From Chitinophaga sp. Ak27 (GTDB lineage: Bacteria > Bacteroidota > Bacteroidia > Chitinophagales > Chitinophagaceae): a DNA stretch of 64,000 nucleotides. A program made the translations under genes and the position numbers. The stretch lies in assembly GCF_012726295.1 (NCBI RefSeq), contig NZ_JABAOB010000004.1:543374-607373 (forward strand), written 5' to 3'. The number at the start of each line of letters is the position of its first letter. The stretch's first letter is position 1. A model generated the notes under the pieces. That model made no database searches. It was not told the DNA's origin and was given only the letters and a program-made list of their open reading frames with translations. This document shows, piece by piece, positions 25,800 to 34,747 of this stretch.

Positions 25800-25957
25800 A
25801 GGTAGGTAAGACACCACAGACGGCCATCATCCTGCGTTGAACGCTATGGTTGCCCAATAACATGAGGCAAAATCCAAGTTTATCTTTTCCCGCTGGGAGC
25901 CCCATAGCACGTAACTGCGTGACGGCACGCTATTGCCTGCTTTAACATTCTTTTTTT
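25800..25957 (+). ncRNA. Candidate structured RNA, 6S-like
   Basis: The 385-base gap between marC and the efflux genes contains a long imperfect hairpin. The outer stem is AGGTAGGTAA (25800-25809) with TTGCCTGCTT (25933-25942), the inner stem GCTATGG (25843-25849) with CCATAGC (25902-25908), continued by GCCCA/TGGG. Between them lies a large open internal region, and a run of seven T (25951-25957) follows. One extended hairpin with a central bubble, about 150 nt long, is the 6S RNA architecture; Bacteroidota have a family called 6S-Flavo. There is no SRP tetraloop or tmRNA feature. Ends are approximate. Confidence 0.5.
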
Positions 25958-26065
25958 AGTTGAACAACAGGTAAATCCGTTATTGATTACTAGGTGGATG
26001 TTATTTGTTCTCTTTTTTTAATAAGAACATAAAAAATCAATATAGACGGAACAGTTAGCAGAAAA

Positions 26066-26089
26066 ACCGTCCCGAATCATCGGGACGGT
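26066..26089. terminator. Bidirectional terminator at the end of the efflux operon
   Basis: Perfect 9-bp stem ACCGTCCCG / CGGGACGGT, 6-base loop, flanked by AAAAA on the left and GTTTTTG on the right, so it has a U-run for the minus-strand efflux operon and also for plus-strand transcripts. Confidence 0.85.
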
Positions 26090-26116
26090 CGTTTTTGTAT
26101 TCATCACCCCAAGGCG

Positions 26117-27211
26117 CTAGGGCACACGTACCCCGTCCTTGATCTCATCCGTAGCGTTGATAATTACCTGGTCGTTTGCCTGCAGGTGACCAAACACCTC
26201 GGTAGAATCGTTGTGGTGATTGCCTTCTTCCACATCTACCCACCTGGTATAGTGATCTTTTACCGCTACTACATATTTTCGCTCGGTCGACATCACCACT
26301 GCACTGGAAGGCACCAGCATGGCCTGTGCGGAGCCCTGCAAGGGTAAAAGGACTTCTGCATACATACCTGCCTTCAACAAATGGCTGGCATTCTGCACAT
26401 CAATTTCCACCGCTTCGGAGCGGTATTTATCATTCAGGGTGCCTGCCTGGCGGGAGATGGCGCCCTGGAAATGTTTGCCGGGGATAGCGTCCACATCAAA
26501 GGCGATTTGCGACTGCTGCCCTAATTGTGCGCTGTACATTTCAGGGACCTGTAATATCAATCTCAGCTTATCTTCCTGTTCCAGCATCAGCATAGGCTTA
26601 TCGTCTACCTTGGTATCCGGGCCTACCAGCGCTCCCGGATGGATGTTGCGTTCTGTAATTACGCCGTCGAATGGCGCTGTCACCGTGAGATAGCTCTTAT
26701 TAACTTCCTGGGCACGGAAGTTAGCCTGTTCACTGTTCATCAACGCGCTGTCAGCCAGCATGCGAGCCTTAGCCAGTTCCAGGTCATGCGCTGAAATAGT
26801 ACCCGGCTCTTTACTCACTGCCAGGGTACGCTCGAAGTTGTCTTTACTGGAAGCAAACATAGCCGCTGCCTGCAGGTATTTGGATTTGGCGGCATAGTAC
26901 TGTTGTTCTACCTCCGGCGCCTCCAGTACCAATAGCACCTGGCCTTTCCTTACTTTACTGCCACGGTCTACCCCAATACTTTTTACAAACCCGTTGATCC
27001 TGGGGTAGATACTTACCTTTTGGAAGGCTGCTAAAGCGCCGGGCAGGCGGATACTTCCTTCCAGTGGGCGTTGTACCACGGCTGCCAGGGTATAGGTACG
27101 TTCGCTGTTATGGGCAGTTACTTTTTTATCCGTCATAGCAGCGGAGTTGCAGGCTGCCAAACCGGTAATGACGCTTAACGCTGACAAATAATATTTAGAG
27201 TGCTTCATCAT
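26117..27211 (-). CDS. RND efflux periplasmic adaptor lipoprotein (HlyD/MFP family)
   Basis: 364 residues. The N-terminal lipobox GLAAC implies acylation and anchoring to the inner membrane. Biotinyl-lipoyl half motifs flank a coiled-coil hairpin (about 95-165); then beta-barrel and membrane-proximal domains (GVITERNIHPGALV). It links the RND pump to the TolC channel. The third protein of the operon by order of transcription among the core components (TolC, pump, adaptor), four bases after the pump gene. The substrate is unknown. Confidence 0.93.
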   Translation of the reverse strand: MMKHSKYYLSALSVITGLAACNSAAMTDKKVTAHNSERTYTLAAVVQRPLEGSIRLPGALAAFQKVSIYPRINGFVKSIGVDRGSKVRKGQVLLVLEAPEVEQQYYAAKSKYLQAAAMFASSKDNFERTLAVSKEPGTISAHDLELAKARMLADSALMNSEQANFRAQEVNKSYLTVTAPFDGVITERNIHPGALVGPDTKVDDKPMLMLEQEDKLRLILQVPEMYSAQLGQQSQIAFDVDAIPGKHFQGAISRQAGTLNDKYRSEAVEIDVQNASHLLKAGMYAEVLLPLQGSAQAMLVPSSAVVMSTERKYVVAVKDHYTRWVDVEEGNHHNDSTEVFGHLQANDQVIINATDEIKDGVRVP

Positions 27212-27215
27212 TTTT

Positions 27216-30200
27216 TTATTTTATATCATTGGTGCCGGATGGCATTAACGAAGGAGAATCATAGCTGGCTTTACGCTGTATCAGCGCATAAGCCTGTGGT
27301 AATATCAGGAGTGCCGCCAGAGTGGAGGCAATCAGGCCGCCTATCACCGCGCGGCCTAACGGAGCCGTTTGATCACCGGCCTCTCCCAACCCGCTGGCCA
27401 TGGGAATCATACCGGCTATCATGGCCAGGCTGGTCATCAGGATAGGCCGCAATCTTACCCCGGCGCTTACCACGGCTGCTTTCCGGGCATCCTGGTAATC
27501 GAGTCGCAGCTTTTCCGCATTGGTCACAATCAAAATGGCATTGGCCACCGACACGCCAGTTGACATGATCATTCCCATATAAGATTGCAGGTTGAGCGTG
27601 GCGCCTGTGAGCAGTAACGCGATCAATGCCCCCGCAATTACCGCAGGTATGGTCACCAATACCACCAACGATAATTTGAACGACTGGTAGTTGGCTGCGA
27701 GCAACAGGAAAATCACCACAATCGCAATCATCAATCCATTCTGCAGGCTGTTCAATGTTTCCACCAGCAGGCTCGATGAGCCTTTCAGCTCTGTGATCAC
27801 ACCTTTGGGAAGAGGGCCCGCCTGGTTAATGGCCTTTTGTACCGCTGCTGTGGCAGCGCCCAGATCCTTCCCGGAAACATTGGCACTAACAGTAACGAAC
27901 CTACGAGGACCGGAACGGTCATATTCTCCCGGCATTTCCTTCGTGGTAAAAGTGGCTACATCTGCCAGCACCGGCCTCGCCTGGCCTTTCACGAGCGGTA
28001 TTTCTTTCAGGTCGTTGATCGCTGTCATGTTATACTCGGGTATCTGCACCTGCACCTGGTAGGTATACGCCACTTTTTCATCGAGCCATTGGTTCTTCTC
28101 AGAAAAGCGGCTGGAAGAAGTTGATGCAGTCACCGAACGGGCTACCTGGTAAATATTCAATCCCATCTGCGCCAGTTTGAAACGATCGATATTAATACTG
28201 ATCACCGGGAAGTGCAGCGGTTGTGCTATCTGTACATCCCGCAGGAATGGTACAGTTTTCAGACGGCTCACCAGCTGTTCGGCATACCCTGCAATCTGTT
28301 GTATGTCTTTACCCGCCACCCTCACTTCAATCGGCGTAGCAGCGCCCTGGCTCATAATCTTTTCAGTGAGATCTATTGGTTCGAAAGACAAGCGTATCTC
28401 CGGTATTCTGGCCGTGATATTAGCTCTCAACTGGTCCTTCAGCCGGTCGATATCTACCTTATAATCTTCATCCAGGTTTACCTGTAATACCGCTTCATGG
28501 GTGCCGCTGTTGAATACATAGAGATTGCTGGCGCCGAAGCTGCTGGGCACTAGTCCCACATAAGCAGAGCTGATGGCTACGTGACCATTTACTGTACTGT
28601 CAACAATATGCAGTACCTCGTGCAGCCCTTCTTCTGTACGTTCCAGGCGGGTGCCATCCGGCATACGTAAACGCAGCTGAAACTGACCGGTATTGATATG
28701 AGGCATTAAATCCTTTCCTATCCACATATAACAGCCACCTGCGAGTGCCAACGCTCCGATGACATAGATGGTAACAATGAGCCGCGATCTGTTCATCCCT
28801 CTCTCCAGGATGGCCATGAACTTTAGCTTGAACTTTTCAAAGCCGGTAGCTTTTTCGGGGTGCGATTCTTCGTACTGCAAATGGCTTTTTATTTCTTCCA
28901 CCTCTGCTGCATCCAGCGCCAGCCCCGCATGTGCATGCTGATATTTTTCTGCTTTCAGCCACCAGTTGGATATGACCGGCACCAGGGTTTGGGCAGCGAA
29001 ATAAGAGGCCACCATAGCAAAGCCGATTGATAATGACAAAGGCAGGAACATACCTCTTGGCACGCCCGTCATTATGAAAGAAGGCGCAAATACTGCCAGG
29101 ATACACAATAAGATCAGCAGCAACGGGAAGGCAATCTCCTCACAAGCTTCGTAAATAGCCTGCTTCTTTGGCTTTCCCATTTCCAGGTGCTGGTGAATAT
29201 TTTCAATCGTTACCGTTGCCTGGTCGACTAAAATACCGATGGCTAATGCTAATCCACTCAACGTCATAATATTGATGGTTTGGCCTGCCAGCTTAAGTCC
29301 CATCACTGCACACAGCACTGCCACCGGAATAGTTACCACTACCACCAGGCAGCTACGAAGATCTCTTAAAAACAATAACACCATGAGCCCCGTCAACAAC
29401 GCTCCCAGTATTCCCTCGGAGATAAGGCTTTTCACGGCATTAATCACAAATACGGACTGGTCAAATTCGTAAGACACCTTTACGTCATCAGGCAACAGGC
29501 TTTGCATTTCAGGTATCTTTGCCTTCAAGCCCTTTACCACATCCCAGGTAGATGCATCCGCGGTTTTAACCACCGGCAGGTATACAGAGCGTTTACCATT
29601 CACCAGGGCATAATCCACGGTTACATCCATCCCATCGGCTACCCGCGCTACATCGCGTACAAACACGTTGTTGTTGCCATTGGTGGCAATGGGAATATCT
29701 TCGAAATTGGTCACCTGTTTTTCCAGCGAGTTTACGGTGGTTACAAACATGGTGTTGTTGATACGGATGTTGCCGGAGGGCGTCATCACGTTATTTTTTG
29801 CCACGGCTTCCACTACCTCGTCGGCGCTCAGGTTGAAGCTGCGCAGCTTCTGCGGATCAACGTTGATAATCACCGAGCGGGAGTTAGCGCCAAAAGGTGG
29901 TGGCGCAGACAGTCCAGACACCGCGGCAAACATAGGCCGGATACGGGTAGCCGCCAGGTCATAGATTTCTTTCAGAGAACGGGAGGGACTGCTGAACACC
30001 AGCTCCCCTACCGGCAGGGAAGAAGCGTCAAAGCGCATCACCTGCGGAGGCAATGCGCCCGGCGGGAAAAAGGTCATTACACGATTCACCTGTAAGGCCA
30101 CCTGGGCGGAGGCTTCCGCCATATCGGTGTTTTCATAAAAGGTAAGTTTTAATAACGTTAACCCCTGTATGTTTTTAGTAGTAATCGTTTTAACCCCATT

Positions 30201-30422
30201 CACATAAAGGAACTGATCCTGTAGCCGCGTGGCAAAAAAGCCTTCCATCTGCTGAGGCGACATTCCCCCATATGGCTCAATCACATAAATGGTAGGCAGA
30301 TTGAGCTTCGGAAAAATATCGATGGGTATATTGAATATAGACAGCACGGAGAAAAGCAGTAGTCCCCCGGTGATCACCACCACGGCTATTGGTTTTTTCA
30401 GTGCCGAAGCAACAAATGACAT
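27216..30422 (-). CDS. RND efflux transporter permease (HAE1/AcrB-like)
   Basis: 1068 residues with the two-fold RND layout: TM1 near residues 10-30, a large periplasmic loop, TM2-6, a second periplasmic loop after about residue 570, and TM8-12. The conserved proton-relay TM4 segment reads LALAIGILVDQATVTIENI, where D lies in the position of the AcrB Asp pair. A cytosolic loop of about 50 residues lies between the halves. Proton-driven export of drugs or other small molecules; heavy-metal signatures are not seen. Operon with tolC-like and adaptor genes. Confidence 0.95.
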   Translation of the reverse strand: MSFVASALKKPIAVVVITGGLLLFSVLSIFNIPIDIFPKLNLPTIYVIEPYGGMSPQQMEGFFATRLQDQFLYVNGVKTITTKNIQGLTLLKLTFYENTDMAEASAQVALQVNRVMTFFPPGALPPQVMRFDASSLPVGELVFSSPSRSLKEIYDLAATRIRPMFAAVSGLSAPPPFGANSRSVIINVDPQKLRSFNLSADEVVEAVAKNNVMTPSGNIRINNTMFVTTVNSLEKQVTNFEDIPIATNGNNNVFVRDVARVADGMDVTVDYALVNGKRSVYLPVVKTADASTWDVVKGLKAKIPEMQSLLPDDVKVSYEFDQSVFVINAVKSLISEGILGALLTGLMVLLFLRDLRSCLVVVVTIPVAVLCAVMGLKLAGQTINIMTLSGLALAIGILVDQATVTIENIHQHLEMGKPKKQAIYEACEEIAFPLLLILLCILAVFAPSFIMTGVPRGMFLPLSLSIGFAMVASYFAAQTLVPVISNWWLKAEKYQHAHAGLALDAAEVEEIKSHLQYEESHPEKATGFEKFKLKFMAILERGMNRSRLIVTIYVIGALALAGGCYMWIGKDLMPHINTGQFQLRLRMPDGTRLERTEEGLHEVLHIVDSTVNGHVAISSAYVGLVPSSFGASNLYVFNSGTHEAVLQVNLDEDYKVDIDRLKDQLRANITARIPEIRLSFEPIDLTEKIMSQGAATPIEVRVAGKDIQQIAGYAEQLVSRLKTVPFLRDVQIAQPLHFPVISINIDRFKLAQMGLNIYQVARSVTASTSSSRFSEKNQWLDEKVAYTYQVQVQIPEYNMTAINDLKEIPLVKGQARPVLADVATFTTKEMPGEYDRSGPRRFVTVSANVSGKDLGAATAAVQKAINQAGPLPKGVITELKGSSSLLVETLNSLQNGLMIAIVVIFLLLAANYQSFKLSLVVLVTIPAVIAGALIALLLTGATLNLQSYMGMIMSTGVSVANAILIVTNAEKLRLDYQDARKAAVVSAGVRLRPILMTSLAMIAGMIPMASGLGEAGDQTAPLGRAVIGGLIASTLAALLILPQAYALIQRKASYDSPSLMPSGTNDIK

Positions 30423-30432
30423 AGTTGGTAGT

Positions 30433-31830
30433 TTAGTTCAGATCAGGTAAAAGTTGTGAAATCGTATTGCCGGCATAGGCGGCGCGAAATAACGCTCTCC
30501 AGGCGGCATCCCGGGTTTGCACCAGGTCTGTTTCCGCACGGTTGAGTACAAATAAAGCAGTGGTGACGTCAATAATATTGGTAAGTCCCCCTTTATACAG
30601 CACCATTTTTTGCCTGGCGGCTGCCTGCGCAGCGGCTAGTTGTACCGGCAATTCTTTCAGCTTATCGCCGGAAGCGGCGATGTCTGCTTGCGCCTGTTGC
30701 AGGAGGCCACTTAGCGTGGTACGGGTAGTTTCCAGTTGTTCCCGTGCTGCTTCGGCCTTGTAATCCTGTATCGCTACCTTTTCGTGGGTACGCTTCAGGT
30801 CTGTGAGGTTGTAGGTAATCCCCAGCCCCAGTAAATAGTTGTACCTGCTGTATCCCAACCCGCTCCAGAGATTTTTATCATATACATCATTATACGATCC
30901 GCTGGAACCGCGCATCCATCCGGCCGCCATCAGGTTTACTTTAGGCAATCTTGCTTTGCGAATGACGTCGGTGGCAGCCCGTTGTTGTCCGTAAATGGCC
31001 TGGTAGTATTCCAGCAAGGGATGTGCGCTTATGCTATCCGGAGGTGTAAGCCCGAGCAATACCGGCAGGCGTTCATTGTTCACCTCATCCGGAGTGATCT
31101 GTGCGGTATCCAGCCCCGTGAAGGTAGATAGCTGAATGCGTACCTGGTTATAGCTGTTGTTGATATCGAGCAAGTTGAGCCGTGCTTTGGATAATTCAGC
31201 CGCAGCGATAGCACTGTCTACGCCCGGTTTTAAACCATGTAATACGATAGCGGCCACCGCGCGCAGTACTTCTGCATTCCGTTGAATATTATCCGATGCA
31301 ATTTTCTGTAAGGCGTGTAGCCGTAATAGTTCGAGATAATTTTGTATAACCAGTACAGTTAACTGGTTAGTCGTATTGTTGAGATCGGATTGCTGTACTT
31401 TCAATGCCTGGGCGGCTTCCCGCTGCTGGCTGCCATAGGCGCCGAAGTTATACACTTCCCACTGCATAGCTGTCATCGCAATATTGCCACTCATCAGGGT
31501 GCTGTTATTTTCTGCACGGATACCTCCGGAGGTGGAAGGAATCATTCCCAATGTAAAGTAAGAGCCGTAAATACTGTTATCTGTACCCGCGTCCAGCTGT
31601 TCATGCAGTTTTATATCCGGGTACCAATTATGCTTAATATCTGTCAGGTTGGCCTGCCCTGCTTTCACCTGGGCTGCTTTGGCTTTCAGGGCCGGGTAGT
31701 GCTCAAGTGTAAGCGCGATGGCGCGGTGCAGCGAAAAGCTATCCGCTGCAGATTGTGCGAACGAAGATGTGAAAGGAAAAAAACATAGCAACCACCCACA
31801 CAACTTCTTCGCGATCATATGTGCGTTCAT
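30433..31830 (-). CDS. TolC family outer membrane efflux protein
   Basis: 465 residues: signal peptide (to about 25, SSFAQ), then two OEP repeats of long helices with short beta segments (ALTLEHYPALKAKAAQVKAGQANL, ARLNLLDINNSYNQVRIQLS). Forms the outer-membrane duct of the tripartite pump encoded by the next two genes, ten bases away. Precedes the pump and adaptor, whereas many operons place it last. Confidence 0.92.
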   Translation of the reverse strand: MNAHMIAKKLCGWLLCFFPFTSSFAQSAADSFSLHRAIALTLEHYPALKAKAAQVKAGQANLTDIKHNWYPDIKLHEQLDAGTDNSIYGSYFTLGMIPSTSGGIRAENNSTLMSGNIAMTAMQWEVYNFGAYGSQQREAAQALKVQQSDLNNTTNQLTVLVIQNYLELLRLHALQKIASDNIQRNAEVLRAVAAIVLHGLKPGVDSAIAAAELSKARLNLLDINNSYNQVRIQLSTFTGLDTAQITPDEVNNERLPVLLGLTPPDSISAHPLLEYYQAIYGQQRAATDVIRKARLPKVNLMAAGWMRGSSGSYNDVYDKNLWSGLGYSRYNYLLGLGITYNLTDLKRTHEKVAIQDYKAEAAREQLETTRTTLSGLLQQAQADIAASGDKLKELPVQLAAAQAAARQKMVLYKGGLTNIIDVTTALFVLNRAETDLVQTRDAAWRALFRAAYAGNTISQLLPDLN

Positions 31831-31876
31831 AAATCGACGAAAAAAGAATGAAATAAAAAGGAATAGAATTCGGTGA

Positions 31877-32236
31877 TCAGGCTGTTGGCGGGCCTCTCCA
31901 GCTTCTTAGCGGTATGGGTACGCTGAGGTAAGGGTTAAAATAATATCCACGATGGGTTTTGTCGACGTAAATAAAACGGGGCGCAATGGCAGATAATAAA
32001 GGGGGACAAACCTTTTCATGTCCGTAGCTATCGTTAATACCAACGGGCCTGCGCTTAAAGCGGGTAATTGTAGCACTTACCCTGAGTGCTTCCACCCGTT
32101 GTACCACCACTATCCCGTGGCTGGCCACATGAATATTATCAAGCGCATTCCTTTGCAGAACTTCGCTATGTACCTGCATCCTGGGCAGGAACATCATCGC
32201 TATCCAAACAAAGAATAATTGGCGGAATAATTTCAT
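31877..32236 (-). CDS. Small secreted protein at the head of the efflux operon, unknown function
   Basis: 119 residues from MKLFRQLFFVWIAMMF, a good signal peptide ending about HSE. The in-frame start at 32314 would bury it, so the later ATG is chosen. The mature part is basic, with no cysteine pair; a GYYFNPYLSVPIPLR tail is the only distinctive feature. No family recognised. It precedes the TolC gene by 46 bases on the same strand and may be co-expressed with the pump. Confidence 0.6.
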   Translation of the reverse strand: MKLFRQLFFVWIAMMFLPRMQVHSEVLQRNALDNIHVASHGIVVVQRVEALRVSATITRFKRRPVGINDSYGHEKVCPPLLSAIAPRFIYVDKTHRGYYFNPYLSVPIPLRSWRGPPTA

Positions 32237-32346
32237 GTGGTATACTGCTTTCTGCCGCACTAAGTTATTCAATACCGGGCTGACTAGTATCGTTGTACCT
32301 GGTATTTTAACCAAATTTTAAGGTGGGCAAAAAGCGGAAAGCAGAA

Positions 32347-32436
32347 AGCAAAAAGCAAAAAGCTAATGTGGAGGATCATTAACACGAATTTTAAACTCGC
32401 TAAGTTGGCCTCCACAATAGCTTTTTGCTTTATGCT
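32347..32436. repeat. Intergenic inverted repeat, AAGCTATTG family, copy 5
   Basis: Arms about 32352-32374 and 32409-32431 (AAGCAAAAAGCTAATGTGGAGG and near-complement, one mismatch), loop with ACGAATTTTAAACTCGCT shared with copy 4. The left side also has a short tandem GAAAGCAAAAAGC run. Located between the efflux operon start and the outer-membrane protein gene stop. Confidence 0.88.
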
Positions 32437-32437
32437 C

Positions 32438-33436
32438 TTACAGCCTGAACTTCAGCCCCACATTAGCGCCGAGGCCGCCGATATTGATATAAGATTTCAG
32501 GTCGTTAGATGCCTTGCTGTCATCTTTATAAATTACTTTCGTACCCTGCTGGTTAATGGGGGTATTGGAATTCTGATCCAGGGTGGTTTGGTAGATGGTG
32601 TGCTTTTCGGCATAACTCAGCTGATCAAGGCTACGGAAAGTCTCCCCTACTATCTTCCCCTCGGCGACCAGTTTCGTGGTTTCGATATATTGGGTAATTT
32701 CTTTTTCCTTACTTTTTACCGGTACATTTCTATATTCTGTTTCTACAAAAACATCGAAGCGGGAACCCACTTTAAAAGAAACGCCCAGTGCTCCCTGGAA
32801 ACCGATGGTCACATTAGGTTTTACTTCTTCCTTGCGACTGATCGTCGTCAGCGCCTGCGTGGTGGGCGATACAGCGGTTGTCTGGTTGGCGTCTGTTTCT
32901 ATGTACAGGCGGCCCCATAGCGGTACCACAAACCCGAAGCGCACATAGGGATTTACTTTTTCGTATCCCGGGCTAACTACCAGGCTGGGTGCAAAATCCA
33001 CTGCGTTTACATAACCATGTGATTCCACATGCCCCAACTCTGTATTACCGCCTACCAACGTAGTAGATTGGCGGGTCATCAGGTTTTTCCGGCTGTGGTA
33101 ATAGTTGAAGGTTCCTTCTACCGCCAGGTATTTGTTGATATTATAACCTACCGACAAACCACCTCTGAAGCCTTCTCCATAGGAACCGGTAAGCACTCTG
33201 CGGCTTAGTGTATCCATGTGATTGGCGTTGGGACTGCCGGGATTAAACTGGGTATGCAAATCCTGCGGCGGATAAGGCCCTACATTCGGAAACTGTCCCG
33301 GTGATACGCTAAAAAAAAAGCCACCGGTTGCTTTGAGATACCATTTGGAATGAGCAGAGGAATTGTCCTGGGCTTGGGTTACAAGGGTTACAGCGGTTAA
33401 CAACACGGCTGTCCCGAAAAGGAATAGCGTTTTCAT
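32438..33436 (-). CDS. Outer membrane beta-barrel protein, unknown ligand
   Basis: 332 residues from MKTLFLFGTAV. Signal peptide (to about 20, VTQAQ), then a beta-barrel pattern with alternating residues and a C-terminal strand ending in Phe-Arg-Leu (GANVGLKFRL). The start of the mature protein KWYLKATGGFFF resembles OmpW/porin-type small barrels of Bacteroidota. Extracellular loops are long and polar (VSPTTQALTTISRKEE). A near-perfect inverted repeat lies just upstream. Confidence 0.8.
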   Translation of the reverse strand: MKTLFLFGTAVLLTAVTLVTQAQDNSSAHSKWYLKATGGFFFSVSPGQFPNVGPYPPQDLHTQFNPGSPNANHMDTLSRRVLTGSYGEGFRGGLSVGYNINKYLAVEGTFNYYHSRKNLMTRQSTTLVGGNTELGHVESHGYVNAVDFAPSLVVSPGYEKVNPYVRFGFVVPLWGRLYIETDANQTTAVSPTTQALTTISRKEEVKPNVTIGFQGALGVSFKVGSRFDVFVETEYRNVPVKSKEKEITQYIETTKLVAEGKIVGETFRSLDQLSYAEKHTIYQTTLDQNSNTPINQQGTKVIYKDDSKASNDLKSYINIGGLGANVGLKFRL

Positions 33437-33444
33437 AAACATAG

Positions 33445-33501
33445 TTTTGGTGATATTCTATTGGAAGTTAATTAATTATTACCAAATAAATATCGCCAAA
33501 A
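33445..33501 (-). promoter_or_regulatory. Inverted repeat in the leader of the outer-membrane protein gene
   Basis: Arms TTTTGGTGATATT (33445-33457) and AATATCGCCAAAA (33489-33501) pair over 13 positions, one of them G-U as RNA. It fills most of the 68-base gap between two same-strand barrel genes. No T-run follows, so a leader hairpin or operator is likelier than a terminator. Confidence 0.5.
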
Positions 33502-33509
33502 CCAATTAA

Positions 33510-34697
33510 TTAAAACGCTTCTGCCAGTGACAGGTACAGCCCTTTCTGCCTGGCTTCGCCTGTATGTTTTTCTCCTACGGCATAGTCTATACGAATAGTA
33601 AGGCGGGAGTTTTCATCATAGAAATAGCGGATACCAGCTCCATAACTGGGTTTGAAGCCAGCTAAGCTAAAATCATGATTGGAAAACACACTGCCTGTTC
33701 CAGCGAAGGCAGCCAGTGCAAACTTCGGTTTGATATCTACAAACCAGATATGGATATGCATTTTCGGATCGATGAGGTAGCGATATTCAGCTTGTCCAGC
33801 CAGGTAATTCTGGTCACGGTACCTGCCGGTATAATAACCACGCATAATATTGTCATTACCCATTTCAGGCAGCAGGTAAAAAGGTAATTGTTTTCCCTGT
33901 AAGCTCTGGAAGAGGCCATTGAAGCCGATGGTACTTTTGGGAGAGATGGGAACAAAATGTGATCCCTGTGCTTCCAGTTTAAACAGCGGATGTTTACTGA
34001 GGAATGAGGGTGCATACGCCACATTAAGCCGTAGCCACCAACCGTGACGGGTATAGTTTTCTTTATCGCGGTTATCGAAGATCCCGGTCAGCCCGAGGAA
34101 GGTCACATAGCCTCCGTCTTTGTCGACCAGGGGCATGGCGTTATAAATCCCTTTATTGTCGCTGCTGCTATAAGTATCGTGCTGATAAAGTATAGATGCG
34201 CCGGCATAAAAATGGCCTGATATCCGGCGTTCGCCTTCCAGCTGTACTTTATAACGGATATTATCTACCAGCGACCTGGTGTCATAACGTGTAGTGTCTC
34301 CGACGCCGAAGAAATACAGCGGGTAATTCTGGTAGCGCAGATTTCCTTTAAAATGCCAGGTATTGGCGCGTGTCCAGATATTGGCCTTCAGGTCTATTTT
34401 AAACTGCTTTTCCGTGGTGACAGCAGGAATCAGGTTGAGCGTAGAGTTGCGTGTAGTATGATCGGGATGCTTGTTGTCGGTATAAAAAGAGTACAACATA
34501 GCGGCTCCAATTTCCAGTCCTTTTTCCTGTGAATATCCTAATACCGGTAATGGAAAGAAACTACGTTTGCGCACGCCTGTACTATCGTATAGTCCTTGCT
34601 GTTGGAGGATGCTTTTCTTTGAAACGCTGTCCTGTTGAGCCATGGCGCCGGTCGCTGATAACACTAATAATGCCGAGATATGGAGGTTTTTACGCAT
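33510..34697 (-). CDS. BamA/TamA family (surface antigen) outer membrane protein
   Basis: 395 residues from MRKNLHISALL, with a signal peptide to about residue 20 (GAMAQ). The rest is a 16-strand-like Omp85 beta-barrel, without POTRA domains: YSFYTDNKH, GFNGLFQSLQGKQLPFYLLPEMGN, then MRGYYTGRYRDQNYLAGQAEYRY, which is the conserved R-G-Y-x-x-x-R-Y loop-6 region, and a typical end (IRIDYAVG...LYLSLAEAF). Similar stand-alone barrels are common in Bacteroidota; function unknown. The ORF opens at 34706, but the -7 box overlaps that start. Confidence 0.88.
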   Translation of the reverse strand: MRKNLHISALLVLSATGAMAQQDSVSKKSILQQQGLYDSTGVRKRSFFPLPVLGYSQEKGLEIGAAMLYSFYTDNKHPDHTTRNSTLNLIPAVTTEKQFKIDLKANIWTRANTWHFKGNLRYQNYPLYFFGVGDTTRYDTRSLVDNIRYKVQLEGERRISGHFYAGASILYQHDTYSSSDNKGIYNAMPLVDKDGGYVTFLGLTGIFDNRDKENYTRHGWWLRLNVAYAPSFLSKHPLFKLEAQGSHFVPISPKSTIGFNGLFQSLQGKQLPFYLLPEMGNDNIMRGYYTGRYRDQNYLAGQAEYRYLIDPKMHIHIWFVDIKPKFALAAFAGTGSVFSNHDFSLAGFKPSYGAGIRYFYDENSRLTIRIDYAVGEKHTGEARQKGLYLSLAEAF

Positions 34698-34703
34698 AGG
34701 CTG

Positions 34704-34724
34704 CAAATGTAAGGATTTACATTT
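34704..34724 (-). promoter_or_regulatory. -7 element and palindrome at the start of the BamA-like gene
   Basis: TACATTTG on the minus strand (34704-34711) fits TAnnTTTG and lies six bases before the ATG at 34697, suggesting a leaderless transcript. It overlaps a perfect inverted repeat AAATGTAA-N4-TTACATTT (34705-34724), which could be an operator. Confidence 0.45.
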
Positions 34725-34747
34725 ACAGCCACGTTTTCCGTTTATGA

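Noticed and set aside
25800..25957. SRP (4.5S) RNA or tmRNA as alternative to 6S
   Set aside because: No GGAA tetraloop with AGCAG, no tRNA-like ends, no tag ORF.
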